Source: Symbiodinium natans
Taxonomy: Eukaryota; Sar; Dinophyceae; Suessiales; Symbiodiniaceae
Assembly: GCA_905221605.1 (NCBI GenBank)
Contig: CAJNDS010002490.1
Location: forward strand, 265,001-329,000
Length of the DNA: 64,000 bases
Direction of reading: 5' to 3'
Positions 35,293 to 47,880 of the stretch are shown piece by piece; position 1 is the stretch's first letter; each line of letters starts with the position of its first letter. Below the pieces are notes generated by a model. It worked only from the letters and a program-made list of their open reading frames with translations, searched no databases and was not told where the DNA came from. The position numbers and the translations under genes are program-made.

Positions 35293-35415
35293 TCAGGGCC
35301 CATCTGCACCATACTCCCATGATCTGCCTTCAAAGTCTGGCAGGATCATGAAGACCACGACGATGAGAACGCTGAAGGTGGCGATCGCGAAGAAGATCGA
35401 GTCTTGGATGGCCCG
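35293..35415 (-). CDS. Host terminal exon candidate with membrane segment (40 codons plus stop)
   Basis: Minus strand: RAIQDSIFFAIATFSVLIVV then VFMILPDFEGRSW... to TGA. There is a clear 20-residue hydrophobic helix and G/C-ending codons (GAC TCG ATC TTC TTC GCG). The acceptor is not obvious; a telomere-like CCCTAC lies at the upstream edge. Not recognised, but the best coding signal in this part of the host DNA. Confidence 0.45.
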   Translation of the reverse strand, partial: RAIQDSIFFAIATFSVLIVVVFMILPDFEGRSWEYGADGP

Positions 35416-38231
35416 TAGGGTTTATTTAAGGGGTACAAGAAGATAGACCCTTTTTAACCTTTATAATCGTCCCTGTAGACCTCCATGGCCCCTAAACCAA
35501 CCCCCAAAGAACTTTCAAGGTCCCTTATAAGGGTCTTTCCTTTAGTCCGTTGAGTTTAGGGTTGAGGAGCCTACGCCCTCAGTTTGGGTGCAGGCGTTAG
35601 GCGTTAGATGTTAGGCCTGAAAGCCTGGGTATCAAAATTTGGACCCCTAGTATGTCTGCACCCTTACTTCAACTAATGCACTCCTAAGATGGCTACTAGT
35701 TCAGGGTATTGGGCTTAGGGAGGTCTTTACCAGGGTCCCCAAACCCAAGGGTTCAACCACAGGGTCCAAGATTTTTTTCTGGGTCCAAGATAGCTCTTTG
35801 ATGGAGGACCCTGAAATGAAAGTCTAAACAACCTTAAGCGGTTTCGGGCTTACAGGGTTATGAAAAAAAACGCTGTAAAACAGGGTTTTGGGTGTCTTTA
35901 GTGTCCGAACCCTAAACACCTGTAGGACAGAGTTTGATGAATGAGGTTGCAAGAGAACCTATGGACAACTCCCCACCGTGGGGACTCTTCGACCTGAGCT
36001 TGAGTTCCCCCCACGCATATTCTGCTTGATCGAAACGAGCCCTAAACCAGACCACAACCCCGATTCCTATCCTCGAATCATGCAAGCGCCGAAGCCCTGA
36101 CCCGAAGCCCCGACCCGAAACCCTTAACACCCTCGAACTCAAACCCGTAACTCTTAAACCTTATAAGCCCTGAGACCCTGAGTCCCTGGACCAGCCTTAG
36201 CCTAGCCCCTGGACCCTTAGCCGCTATGACCCTATATCCACAAAACCTGAACCCGACACCACTGAACCCTTAATCCTCGACCCTCAAAGCTACGTGGCTG
36301 CTTGCCAAGTCATGGGCGAGCGCAGCATTAAGTGTCTTTGAAACAGGGATGTGTATTATACAATTCCGCACGCGAAAAAATGACGGCCGAACTACGACGG
36401 GAAATGGCTGCTATGTGCATCAATGCCCGCTTACTGTGGTAAAACTGCCGCTTTACGACCGTAAAACGGGCTTTACAACGGCGTAAAAGGAAAATGGCCG
36501 TAGTTGAACAGACTGCCCCAGTCGAATCAGACGATCGGGCCGCTCAGTTTTTTCTATCAGCGCCTGGCCCAAAGAACCATATGGTTGAGGGTTTATATAG
36601 GGCCTTTAGTTGGGGTTTAGGGTTTAGGTTTGAGGGTTTGGGGTTTAGGGTTTAGGGTGAGCCCTCCACTAGCCTCCCCCCCCACCCTCCGGCGAATGCA
36701 AGGAAGCCACGGCAGGGACTCAAGCCAAGAAAGATGCTACCGAAGCTGAAGATGGTGTAGGTCCTGCAGGCGCGAAACGATAGGGTTTAGGGTTTAGGGT
36801 TTAGGGTTTAGGGTTTAGGGGTTAGGGGTTAGGGCTCAGGGTTGAGGGACTTTTCGGGTTTAGGGTCGCAGAAAACGGTATGACCAGGTTCAGGGTTTAG
36901 GGTTTCGTAGTAGCCGCGTAGAGTGTCGGAACCCCACGTCCCCAGAAGCCATGCCCTAAACCCCAAGCCCCAATCCTCGGGGCCGAAGCCTCAAAATCTA
37001 CAACCTACGACCCTAAACTCTAAACCCTAAACCCTAACCCCTAAACCCTAAACCCTAAACCTACAAGCCCCAACCCCTGCTCCCGTAGTTCCGGGTTTAG
37101 GTGGAAGGTAACCCTAAACCCGAACCCTAAACCCCAAGAACTGAGTTCTTAGGGTTTAGGGTTTAGGGTTTAGGGCTTAGGGTTTAGGGCTTAGGGTTTA
37201 GGGCTTCTCCAGCTTCCCCTCTCGGGCTTTGTGCTCGGCTTCGGTACTGGGGGGCCGGCGTTTAGGGTTTAGGGCTTGAGCCCTAAGCCCTAAAACCCTA
37301 AAACCCTAAACCCTAAACCCTAAACCCAAAACCCTAAGCCCTAAGCTCTAAACTCCAAAAACCAAAACCTCCCGGAATCTCACTCAGCAACACAAGAGGC
37401 GCGTCCTGGTCGCGTTCACTAAACGAACCTGCTCGGCAAGGGTGCTCAAAACCCTAGCCTAAACCCCTAAACCCTAAACCCTAAACCCTAAACCCTAAAC
37501 CCTAGACCCTGAACCTTCACCCTAAACCCTGGCCCTAAACCCTAACCCTAAATCCTAGACCCTAAACCCTAAACCCACAAGTCGAGGAAGCGACGCTGCT
37601 GTCATAGGAACGTCTACTAATTTGGGGTTTGAAGTTTGGGGTTTAGGGCTTTTTGGGGGTTTGTTTGAAGTTTGCGGATTGGGGTTGAAGGCCTTTGGGG
37701 GTTTGAGGTTGGGGGTTTAGGGTTTAGGGTTTAGGGTTTAGGGTTTAGGGTTTAGGATTTAGGGTTTAGGGGGTTTCGGGCTTCGGGGTTTATATTAGTG
37801 TTTGCGCTCGTGTACGTTGCAAGTTCGGGTTGGGGACGGGGCGCTGGAAGCGCCGGGGACCGGGACCGTCAGGCCCTGTCCACCCTGAGGAGGAGATCCG
37901 AAACCCTAAGCCCTAGCCCTAAACCCTAAACCCTAAACCCTAAACCCTAAACCCTAAACCCTAAACCCTAAACCCTAAACCCTAAACCCTAAACCCTACT
38001 ATGGGTCTGGGGTTTAGGTCTACACCCCACTTCAAGCTTGGACCTGGAACGGGCAACCTCCAGCCCCATAAAAGGCCGGAGACAAGGAGGCACAAAAAAG
38101 CAACTACACCCAGGGCTTAAGGTCAAGATTATCGGCTAGTACTACCCTAAGCCCTAAACCCTAAGCCCTAAGCCCTAAACCCTAAACCCTAAACCCTAAA
38201 CCCTAAGCCCTAGACCCTAGACCCCAAACAC
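35416..38231. other. Host repeat mosaic
   Basis: Unrecognised single-copy sequence to 36590, then dense telomere-like blocks on both strands (36783-36850, 37441-37575, 37713-37770, 37912-37998, 38144-38222). A GTAAAA/TTTTAC-rich patch lies at 36437-36495. Exon candidate at 36694-36783. No assembled gene. Confidence 0.45.
36694..36783 (+). CDS. Host terminal exon candidate
   Basis: Plus-strand open segment ECKEATAGTQAKKDATEAED... to TAG. The stop overlaps the first unit of a TTTAGGG array (GATAGGGTTTAGGG). Acceptor uncertain. Confidence 0.3.
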   Translation, partial: ECKEATAGTQAKKDATEAEDGVGPAGAKR

Positions 38232-38313
38232 CTACGCCCTGCGAACAGCCTCTTCATCCACATCGCAGGCGGCGATCATCAGTCCGACCATGAACACCAT
38301 GCCTAACAGCACA
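38232..38313 (-). CDS. Host terminal exon candidate with hydrophobic segment
   Basis: Minus strand after an ACAAG acceptor: VLLGMVFMVGLMIAACDVDE EAVRRA then TAG (26 aa). Hydrophobic helix followed by a charged tail. Telomere-like arrays lie on both sides. Confidence 0.4.
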
Positions 38314-38461
38314 CTTGTCGGCCAAAAACATTAAGCCCTAACCCTAAACCCTAAACCCCAAACCCTAAACCCTAAACCCTAGAACCCTAAACCCTAAACT
38401 ACTCCTTGAACCCTGAACCATAAGCCACCCCAAAGCTCCCATGCTCTACATCCTACCACAG

Positions 38462-38521
38462 GAGGCTCATGTCCTGCAAGAAGCTTGCGAACAAGCAGGC
38501 TGCATGACCACAAGGATGTAG
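38462..38521 (+). CDS. Host terminal exon candidate (19 codons plus stop)
   Basis: Plus strand after CCTACCACAG: EAHVLQEACEQAGCMTTRM then TAG. Short, but has a good acceptor. Confidence 0.3.
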   Translation, partial: EAHVLQEACEQAGCMTTRM

Positions 38522-39152
38522 GCATGCTAGTGTGTAGGGCTAAGGGTTAAATTAGGGTTAAGGGTCTGTCTAAACCCTAAACCCTAAACCCTAAACCCTA
38601 AACCCTAAACCCGAAACCCGAAAGCCCCAAACCCCTGCACCCTGCACCCCAACCCTCAGCTCAACATACCCCAAATGCCTTGCATGGGATGGACTGATCC
38701 AAGCTCTATCGGAGGCACCAAGGTTGACCCGAAGCATCTAGAACCAAACCTTGAGCGTTGACAGCCATGCAAGAAGGAGCGCCCGAAAAGTAGCTGCCTT
38801 CTGACGCTGTGTCACAGGGTTTAGGGTTTAGGGTTTAGGGTTTAGGGTTTAGGGCCTTCTCGGGTATTTTCGCGGGGTACGTAGCTCTCTTATGTTCCGT
38901 AGCAGCATCTTAACGAAATATTCCGCACACACACACACACAGAGGGAACGCTTGGAGACTTGAAAATAAAACCCTGGCCCCGGCCCTCGCCAAAAAGAGA
39001 ACTTTCTCCTTGAACTTCCCGAAGGTTCCCTCCCTCCTCGCGTCCACTATACTGATCTTGAAGGCCCTAGCAAAAATGATAATGTTAGCTGTTTCTTAGG
39101 AATTATAGTACCCAAAACTATTGCCCAAAAAATCCCTAAGTCCAAGCATCAG

Positions 39153-39238
39153 GAGAGGAAGCAGACATTTTCCGATATCTGCGGTTGCTCCTGCGTGTGG
39201 ACGACGAGCCTGACAAGGGCGCGCCAGCTGTACTATGA
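39153..39238 (+). CDS. Host terminal exon candidate
   Basis: Plus strand after a CATCAG acceptor: EEADIFRYLRLLLRVDDEPD KGAPAVL then TGA. Protein-like and helical. Not recognised. Confidence 0.35.
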
Positions 39239-39523
39239 AGCGCCCCCAAGCAAGTCCCGGAAGCCCAAGACTCCTAAACCCTAAACCCTAAACCCTAAAC
39301 CCCAAAATTCCCCCTCCAAAAAACCCTAGATCCCCAACCTCGGTGAGCATTCAAGCCCCGCAAAACCCAGCTCAAGCTCTTAAACCCTAAACCCTAAACC
39401 CTAAACCCTAAACCCGAATTTCTAATCCCTAAGCCCAGAAGATCCATGCAGGTCCATGCACCCACACAGCCGAAACCTTACAGTTTAGGGTTTGGGGCTG
39501 CGTAGGGTAGATACTTAGACCTT

Positions 39524-39630
39524 AGGATGTTCCCCCGTATGCTGACAGCCCTTAACAGGGATCATAGTACCCCCCCCCCCTATTATAATCCCGCTCAAGG
39601 ACTGTTAGTATAGCTGGGTCGGACGTCCTC
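39524..39630. mobile_element. MITE family C, copy 1 (approximate ends)
   Basis: AGGATGTTCCCCC on the left with CTGACAGC, then GGACTGTTAGTA and GGACGTCC on the right; compare 52514-52643. Ends are degenerate. Confidence 0.45.
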
Positions 39631-39862
39631 TTACTGGGTGCTTGTTCCAGGGACACACCAGTATGTGAAACCTCCTTAAGGTAGTTTCATGCCTTTAGTC
39701 TGGGCCCATAATATGTTCAGTAGAAGCAACTGCCCCTGAACCCTAACACCCAAAACCCCTAACACCCAAAGGGTCAGTCCCCTAAACCCCAAACCCTAAA
39801 CCCCAAACCCTAAACCCCAAGCCCTAAACCCTAAACCCTAAACCTCAAACCCTAAACCCTAA

Positions 39863-39943
39863 TCAGTCGAGCCGCCAAGCTCCCAGCAAGGCGGCGAGGA
39901 CAGCCACACTGCGGAAGGCGACAAACACGTCGCGCAGCTCCAC
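39863..39943 (-). CDS. Host terminal exon candidate (26 codons plus stop)
   Basis: Minus strand after an AAG acceptor: VELRDVFVAFRSVAVLAALL GAWRLD then TGA. Strongly G/C-ending codons and a hydrophobic helix. The stop lies against CCCTAAT. Confidence 0.42.
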   Translation of the reverse strand: MELRDVFVAFRSVAVLAALLGAWRLD

Positions 39944-41487
39944 CTTGGTGTTTCAGGGTTCTAGAGTGCAGGGTTTAGGGTTTAGGGTTTAGGGTTTAGG
40001 GTTTAGGGTTTAGGGTTTAGGGTTTAGGGTTTAGGGGATGGCTGAGGCTTTTTGGTTTTGGGGTTTCGGGTTTTAGGGTTAGTGCGCCTAAGCGTCTAGC
40101 TTGGGATTTCTGGGGTGCCAGACGCTGGTTTCGGGTTTAGGGTTTAGGGTCTCCGCTCTAGGGTTTAGGGTTTAGGTTTTAGCGTTTAGGGTTAAACCCC
40201 ACAAAAATGAAAACATATTCTTCCTCACAAGGGCAATATAGGGATGATTATTTACATTTTTTTAAGGGTCCTTGCGCCAAATAGCAGCTACAACCACCAC
40301 TTCCAGTCTTACAAGTGCCACTCGCTGGCAACACTAGCGTTATTTTATGAACCCTACACCCTAAACCCTAAACCCTAAACCCTAAACCCTAAACCCTAAA
40401 CCCTAAACCCTAAACCCTAAACTTTAAACCCTTATGCTTCTGGAAGGCTGCGGCTTGTCTTCCGGGGCTTGCCTTATTTGTGCGTTCTTGTTGCTCAGCG
40501 TTTGCTGCTTCTTTTCGGACCATGGGCCCCGTGAACTAAGGTTTTAGGGTTTAGGGTTTCGGGTTCAGGGTTTCGGGTTTAAACCCCCGGGCAACAAACT
40601 TCGAGGAGGTTTCGGGATTGCAGATTGCATCCTCTCCCCAACCCTAAGTAGAAACACAAAGATGGCCTCCTTGTAAAACCCCTGAAACCCGTCACAGCCC
40701 CTGAAAACTTAAAACCCCTGTAGCACCCCATTCTGAGACCCTTCTAAACCCCTCAAGGCCCTTTTTTACAGTCCCGAAAAACCCCTAAAAACCCCTTTAA
40801 AGTCCAAAACCCAGCTGGGAGTGCAAACTCCCGAACCATCCCCTGTCGTTCATGAGAAAGCGGTCTTCTGCTTTCTGCTTTATTCGCGTTCAGGGTTTAG
40901 GGTTTAGGGTTTAGGGTTTAGGGTTTAGGGTTTAGGGTTTAGGGTTTAGGGTTTAGGGGGGTTTGCTGAGGAAGGGGCATCCTAGCCTTGGGCATGTCTG
41001 AGGGGTCGCCGTGTTCTGGAGATCAGAACTCTATGCCATGAAGCCCTGAGCCTTCATTCAGGGTTTAGGGTTTAGAGTTTAGGGTTTAGGGTTTCGGGTT
41101 TCGGGTTTAGGGTTTACCATGCCTACTTTGGGAGTTCCAGCCTACACGCCAGATGGCACGCAGAAGCGGTGTTCTTGCCATGTCGGGGCTTGAACAACGC
41201 ACACACACACACACAAACTATATTGAACTTGAAACCCAAGCAAAACTATAATTTTAGCCGTTTCTTCGAAAGTACAGTGCCCAAAAATCACTGTAAATTT
41301 AGCTGTTTCTTGGGAATTACAGTGCCCAAAAATTGAATATTGACAGGCATCCCTAAGCACAGAGCGTCTTTTGCAAGCACCAAATCCAACAGGTGGAACA
41401 GGGGGTGCTGAAACAGCGACGCAAGCGAACGGCCTTCGTGCTGTTCCCTGGTCCCTACAAACACCTGCCAAGAAGCTCCATGAACCC

Positions 41488-41610
41488 TACTTGGAGGTTC
41501 ATGGGCGGTTATCAGCAGGGTTATAAGCACCCTAAATAAAGTTAGATAACCATCATAGTTACCCTACTTATGACCCTAGTTATAATTAAGTACCCATGAA
41601 CCTCCAAGTA
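41488..41610. mobile_element. MITE family A, copy 1
   Basis: Ends CTTGGAGGTTCATGGG and CCCATGAACCTCCAAG, each flanked by TA; about 120 bp. No coding capacity. Confidence 0.78.
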
Positions 41611-43681
41611 ACCCCTACAAAGCACAAGCCTTTCAATTTCCCGCAGTGCCAAGGCTCCACCGGCTGTGTCACCTGCAGTACCAGGAACACGGCCGCGGAC
41701 GCGCCAGAGATGCATAACCCAAGCCTGTGGGACGGCATGGCTTTGTAGGGTAGTAGGGAGTTGGGGATGTTCATCCCCCCCATGGTCCAACCTCGACGTC
41801 AAAAACTCAAAAAAAAATCAAAACGAAAACCCATCCATCCAAGGCCTCCCCGGAGGTTCGCAGAAAACTTTGGATGTGCTTTAGATTCTGTGAGGCCTTT
41901 GCAGTTTAGGATTTTCCCCCAATTGTACCTAGAAAGAATAGCTTGGCCAGAAAAGCCTTAAAACGCTCCCCCAATTGTATAGCAATGCTCATTCTGCTCG
42001 GGAAGTCCAAAAAATCAAAGCCCCAAACCTCCTCCAGAGATTCCCCAAACAACTTCGAGTCTTTGGATTTTGGGGTGTGCTGCGCTGGTGTTCTTTGTTT
42101 TGGAGGTCAGAGCACTAGGATGAGTGTGGGAAATCTTCCAAACAACAAACGCATGTCGCGCTAAGGATAAAGCACGCCCTTACAGCTGCGGCTAAGCAAA
42201 GACATGTCATTTTAAGCTAGGATGGCCCTTAAACCCCTCTGAGAAAAATCCTGAATATGATCCTCTGAATCCCAATCCGGGAAGAGAACAAATATCCCAA
42301 GAGCCTACCAAGCTAAACTCCAACGGTAAAATGGAACCCTCCCCTCCAGGTGCACCCCTGAGTTTGGACACTCAAGCCTCTTAGGATTTGGAGTTTAGGG
42401 ATTAGGGTTTCTCAAATGCAAGATTCGCTTGACAGAGGCCTGCGCGTAGGGCGCAGGATCATTTAGGGCTGGGCTTCGTGCATAAATTACTTACACCTCC
42501 AACCCCCCCTCCCAAGCCAAGCTCTACAGGCTGTAGTCCCACAGGTCGAGGGTGTAGGGTTTAGGGTCAACCCCCACCCCCCTCTCCAGCACGCTTAGGA
42601 CCAGAAGCAAAAACCCTAAACCGCAACAACGACCCCTGAACCAAAACCGTAAACCCTTGCCTTCGACCTTGAACCCGAAACCGAAACTGATGTGTCGGAA
42701 TTCAGTCAAGCGGCGCGCGCAGCCTCAGCAGCGTATGCCTCAGTGGTGGGTGCTCCCAAAACCCTATACCCTAGAACCTGGAACCCTAGAACCCTAAAAC
42801 CCTAAACCCTAGACCCTAGACCCTAAACCCTAAACCCCAAACCCTAAGCCGTAATCCCGAAACCCTAAACCCAACTCTAAACCCCAGTGCTTGGAACCTT
42901 GGGTCCTCGGAAAGTAAATCTGCAGCAGGGCCGGCAAAGAAGCTGCGCACTCGGGTTTAGGGTTTATAGGGTTTGGGGTGTAGGGGTAGGGTTTAGGGTT
43001 TGGGGTTCGGGGTTTGGGGTGTGAATGGAAACCACCCCTTTGCCTTGGAGTGCGTCGGATTCCGAGCCCATCATCTTGGTAGCCCAAAGACCATGTTATA
43101 TCAAGGGCACCCTTGTTTGGGCTGGGTAACCGTAACGGAACCACGTGGGGGGCTACCCTTTGAGGTTTTCCTATAGAAAGGCCTGTCGTCAGGCTTAAAA
43201 TATTATGGGGGCATACTTGGGCTACCTCTATTTTGGGCAGTACCCAAATTCTCTACGGGCCCATGTCCCTAAGTAGGGCTTAGGGGTTAGGCTTTCAAAG
43301 TACATCCTATGTGTTGCCTGTGTAGTAGGGGAATGGAACACTAGAGTATCAGAAGCCCTAAACCCTAAACCCTAAACGCTTTGGGCGTTTACAGTTTACA
43401 GCGTCGGGCTGGGGGAGGAAAACTGTCCGTGCCCTCCTGGGCACGATACAACACCATGGACCCTGAACCTCTAATCCTAGGGTTTAGGGTTTAGGGTTTA
43501 GGGTTTGGGGTTTAGGGTTTAGGGTTTAGGGTTTAAACCCTAAACCCTATAGACCCTCTAAGCGAGGAAGGCCCTTCACACCCTCTGAGAAGAGATTTCT
43601 CAATATCCCCTCGAACCCAGACAGGAAATAGAAATGATATCAAGGTCCTACCCAGCAGAAGCCTCAGATCCAAACCCTAAA

Positions 43682-43758
43682 CCCTAAGCCCTAAGCCCTA
43701 AGCCCTAAGCCCTAAGCCCTAAGCCCTAAGCCCTAAGCCCTAAGCCCTAAGCCCTAAG
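43682..43758 (-). repeat. Homogeneous CCCTAAG variant array (about 11 units)
   Basis: A pure run of CCCTAAG (TTAGGGC on the other strand) rather than CCCTAAA. Confidence 0.9.
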
Positions 43759-44646
43759 CCTTAAAAGCCTCAGACCCAAACCCCAATCTCTGAACCCCAC
43801 AGATGTGCCTCTTGATCGGGAAAGACCCCAAAAGATGACCAACACGTGCTAGCATGAAGGTTTCCGGGATGCCCTACTACCCCCATACTGCCCCCCCCCT
43901 AGATTTCCCCCCTTGAAGAGCCTGACTTACTAGCCTTAATTGGCTTAATTATCCCTAAATAGCCTTACTAGAGGGGGGGGGGGTGGTACTAGGGGAACCC
44001 ATGATGAACCTCAGCCAAACCCTAGAAACTCTACGTCCCAATGGCCAGCGTAGGCTAGAAAAAAAAACTTGGGACTTTCCAACTGGAAATCCTAAAACCT
44101 TTGAAGCAACAGCCCCAATAAGACCCTGTTCCAGCCCATGAAAGGCAAATTTCAAAACTATCTGCAGGCCCTACAGTATGACACCCTAGACCCTAAATGG
44201 GCAGCGGTCATGTGTTGCCCGCAACCGTGGCTGGCGTCTTTTGTCCAAAGGTACAAAAACATCGGCAGGCGTGTACCTTCGGGCATGTGGCCCCCAATTC
44301 CTGGACTCGAAATGGGATTTGGAGTCCGCAAAGTGTACGCCTCCCGCTTATTTGCTTGCCGTGCTGCCGCTGTTTAGGACTGTGTAGGTGCAAGTCCCAA
44401 AACAGACCCTGACCCCCCAAACACCTGACCCCAAACCAAACACAAGAGCCGAAGGCCTCCAGAACAGCAAAGAGAGCCTAAATCCCAACGGCCTACGCTC
44501 GGAATACCCCCCCAACCCAACTCAACACCCCCCCCCCCTCTCCCCGCTTGTCTCGAAAGCCGTCATAGAAGCTTATCTCGAAAACCCTAAACCCTAAACC
44601 CTAAACCCTAAACCCTAAACCCTAAACCCTAAATCAAGCACAGTAG

Positions 44647-44754
44647 TTGCACCTGGGAGAGCTGGTGGGCATGCGGGTGAACTCCAAAACCGGTCATACA
44701 CGAACAGAAAAGTTGCAAGTAGGCGGGGCTGCTGTATCAAGAGAAATGGTTTAG
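44647..44754 (+). CDS. Host terminal exon candidate (35 codons plus stop)
   Basis: Plus strand after a CACAGTAG acceptor that follows a CCCTAAA array: LHLGELVGMRVNSKTGHTRT EKLQVGGAAVSREMV. The stop TAG is supplied by the first unit of the next TTTAGGG block. Not recognised. Confidence 0.38.
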   Translation: MHLGELVGMRVNSKTGHTRTEKLQVGGAAVSREMV

Positions 44755-46234
44755 GGTTTAGGGTTTAGGGTTGAGGGTTTAGGGTTAGGGTTTAGGAAAA
44801 TCTTGGGCAAACCGCGACCCGAATCCCGAAACCCCAAACCCTAAACCCTAAACCCTGTGTTCCCAGATTAGAACAGGCCTCACCCCTGAATTCTATCGAC
44901 CTCTATGAAAGCGGCCCTAGATCCCTTACACGAGGGGATCAGGGTTTAAGGTTTAGGGTTAAACCCTAAACCCTAAACCCTAAACCCTAAACCCTAAACC
45001 CTAAACTTAGGAACCCGGAGCCGAAGACCCCTAAATCCTTCAAGCTAACATCAGCGTCAGCTGCACTCTCCACTCGACGGGTGGACAGGTGAGAGTCCAG
45101 GACCAGCAGCCCTGGTTTAGGGTTTAGGGTTTAGGGTTTAGGGTTTAGGGTTTAGCCCTGCCCAGGGTGGAGGGATTCGGAAATGTTAGGAAGGTGTGGG
45201 GTAGCTGTTTGGGGTTTGAGGTTTGGGAGTTTGGGGTTTGGAGTTTTGAGTTTGGAGTTTGGGGTTTAGGGGTTTAGGGGTTTAGGGGTTTAGGGGTTTA
45301 GGGGTTTAGGGGTTTAGGGGTTTAGGGGTTTAGGGGTTTAGGGGTTTAGGGGTTTAGGGGTTTAGGGGTTTAGGGGTTTAGGGGTTTAGGGGTTTAGGGG
45401 TGTAGGGGTGTAGGGCTGTAGGGGTGTAGAGGTGTGGGGGTGTAGGGCTGTAGGGGTGTAGGGGTGTAGGGGTTTGGGTTTGAGGGCGTGTGGCTTGAGT
45501 TGGGGCTTCAGGTTTCAGGATTTTGGCGGCTGTGGGGTCATGTTTCTGCGACTGGGCTCATGTCCTATACGCCCAAGCCCAGATTCTCCGAACATGTTGA
45601 AGAGGCAGGTGCAGGGTTTAGGGTTTAGGGGGTTTAGGGGGTTTAGGGGGTTTCGGGGGTTTCGGGGGTTTAGGGGGTTTAGGTAGGCTTTAGGGTTTAG
45701 GGTTTAGGGTTTAGGGTTTGTGTTACATGAACAGCGGGGGCCTGCCCAAGATGTTACACCCTGTATAAGCTCTCACATCTTGAAGAACATGACCCCACTG
45801 ACAGAACTGCAACCCCACTTTTAAACCGCCTGAACCCGCAAGTACACCCCTCCCCCCCCACCACTACCCAGCAATTGCCCAAGTCGCACTAAGTTCCTTT
45901 GTAGGGTATAGGATTAGGGGGACCCTTGGGGACATAGACCCTCTGAATAAGGCCCCTGTTTAAGAGGGCCACAAGAGGGTTCAGAAGGGGTCCCTTTTAA
46001 GGGTCCCCCCTTCTCCTACCCAAGACTTTGGGGTGTTTGAGTTTTGCACAATTTGAAAAGGGGAAGGCGACTCTCTGAACTGAGACGAAGCTTACTTCTC
46101 CAATAACCAAGGGGAAAAAGAGCTAAACTTTAATCTTTCTTTCTAAATAAGGCAACCCCAAAAAAGTTTCAAAGTTCAACTCTTGGCAAACTAAGACGAG
46201 GGTTCCGCCTGTCCCGAGCAACTTGTTGACTTAC
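44755..46234. other. Host repeat mosaic with variant arrays
   Basis: Telomere-like blocks, one of them (45115-45153) bracketed by AGCCCTG. A small coding-like patch with GTGAGA donor on the plus strand at about 45045-45090. The TTTAGGGG array at 45261-45475. Unrecognised sequence at 45720-46230. Confidence 0.5.
45261..45475 (+). repeat. Homogeneous TTTAGGGG 8-mer array
   Basis: About 17 perfect 8-bp TTTAGGGG units, then GTGTAGGGG-type variants. An extra G per unit distinguishes it from the 7-bp blocks. Confidence 0.92.
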
Positions 46235-46312
46235 CCAGCCGTGGCGGCGGGGACGATGGAGCGACGGGGGTCACGGGCATCATCCGACAGAGAAGGCGTG
46301 GCTCTGGCGCCG
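46235..46312 (-). CDS. Host internal exon candidate with both splice sites (78 nt)
   Basis: Minus strand: telomere-like CCCTAAAACCCCCAG forms the acceptor. The frame GARATPSLSDDARDPRRSIV... stays open to a consensus GTAAGT donor. It is the clearest complete exon-like unit in the window. Protein not recognised. Confidence 0.45.
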
Positions 46313-46901
46313 CTGGGGGTTTTAGGGTTTAGGGTTACCATAAACCCTAAATCCCTAAATCCCTAAACCCCAAAATCGTTGAAAACTTGGACTCTCGCAA
46401 ACCTCTCGAGCCCAACACAAGCCCCCGAATTCTCGACTTGACAGCTTCTTTGACCTTCAGGCTTGTGGCGGGGTTCGTGGCCTAAAGCCTTCTCTGTCGG
46501 CTTGCCCACAGAACTAGTGAGCGTCACGGTGCGGCTGTACTGTGGGAATTGACCGAGGAGCAGGTGGGCAAACCCGAACCCTAAACCCTGGACCCCAAAC
46601 ACCGGATCGACAAGGACTCGCTCTAACCGTTGACCCTGCAAACCTCAGAAGTGACGTTGGGCATCGCAAGCTCCAAAACCCTCAGGGCTTAGGGCTTAAG
46701 GTTTAGGGTGTAAGGCTTAGGGTTTAGGGTTTAGGGTTTGAGGCTTGGGGTTTAGGGATTTGCGAGAAAGCTGAAAGGCTGAACGCCCCTAAACTCTAAA
46801 GCACTGAACCTTAAACCAAGGCCTTCTAAATGAGGCTGCGCATGAAAGCCCTATAGAAGCCCTGAACCTGGACACTCCACGCTCTAAGAATGAAGATGCT
46901 G

Positions 46902-47016
<115 letters not shown>

Positions 47017-47709
47017 AGTACTATAAATACTAATGGTCCTGGTTTAGACTCTAGGCTTTAGGGTTTAGGGTCATCAACCCCACAAGAGAGTCGCCTACCA
47101 CCCAACTACGCCAAGACTCTAGACCTAGTCAGTAACTTTCTTAGCCAATAACCAATGAATACAAAGTTCAAGCTTTACTATTCCAACTAACTACTTTAAA
47201 CCCTAAACCCTAAACCCTAAACCCTAAAGCCAAAAAGGTTAAAGTTCAACTGTTGGCTGAGTATGCATAAGTGTGGGTTTCAGAGTGCTGGTGGCTTCGC
47301 CGCCCCGCGCGCCTAGTCTAGTAGCAGTCTACGGCCCGCAGCAAGCTGCTAAGCTGGAGTTTCGGGTTCGGGGCTCTTTGGGCTTCTGCTGCACACCCTA
47401 AACCCTAAACCCTAAACCCGAAACCCTAAACCCTAGACCCTAAACCCTAAACCCTAAACCCTAAACCCTAAACCCTAAACCCTAAACCCTAAACCCCCCA
47501 AGCGCTTTGATTAGGGTGCAGGAATTAGTGCCTCGGCTTCACGGTTTGGATGTTTCTCGGGGCCTGCCTCATAGGTTTAGGGGCTTAGGGTTTAGGGTTT
47601 AGGGTTTTAGGGCTTAGGGCTTAGGGCTTAGGGCTTCGGGTTTAGGGTTTAGGGTCTAGGGCTAGAGCTTAGAATGTCGAGGCTTTGCTGTGAGGGCGTC
47701 CGGGCTTGG

Positions 47710-47880
47710 GGTTCAGGGTTCAGGGTTCAGGGTTCAGGGTTCAGGGTTCAGGGTTCAGGGTTCAGGGTTCAGGGTTCAGGGTTCAGGGTTTAGGGTTTAG
47801 GGTTTAGGGTTTAGGGGTTTGGGGTTTGGGGTTTGGGGGATTGGGGGTTTAGGGTTTAGGGTTTAGGGTTTAGGGTTTAG
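47710..47880 (+). repeat. TTCAGGG variant array passing into TTTAGGG and TTTGGGG
   Basis: About 11 pure TTCAGGG units, then pure TTTAGGG, TTTGGGG and TTTAGGG again. Blocks of each variant are internally homogeneous. Confidence 0.92.

Larger units (their letters stand above)
39944..44646. other. Host repeat mosaic
   Basis: Telomere-like arrays at 39973-40036, 40349-40432, 40893-40957 and 43468-43550. MITE family A copy at 41488-41610. The stretch 41620-42330 is free of telomere-like repeats but no gene is recognised. Homogeneous CCCTAAG array at 43682-43758. No gene supported. Confidence 0.5.

Noticed and set aside
45474-45686. Gly/Phe/Arg repeat ORF
   Set aside because: Translation of TTTAGGG-type repeats (FRGFRG); not a gene.
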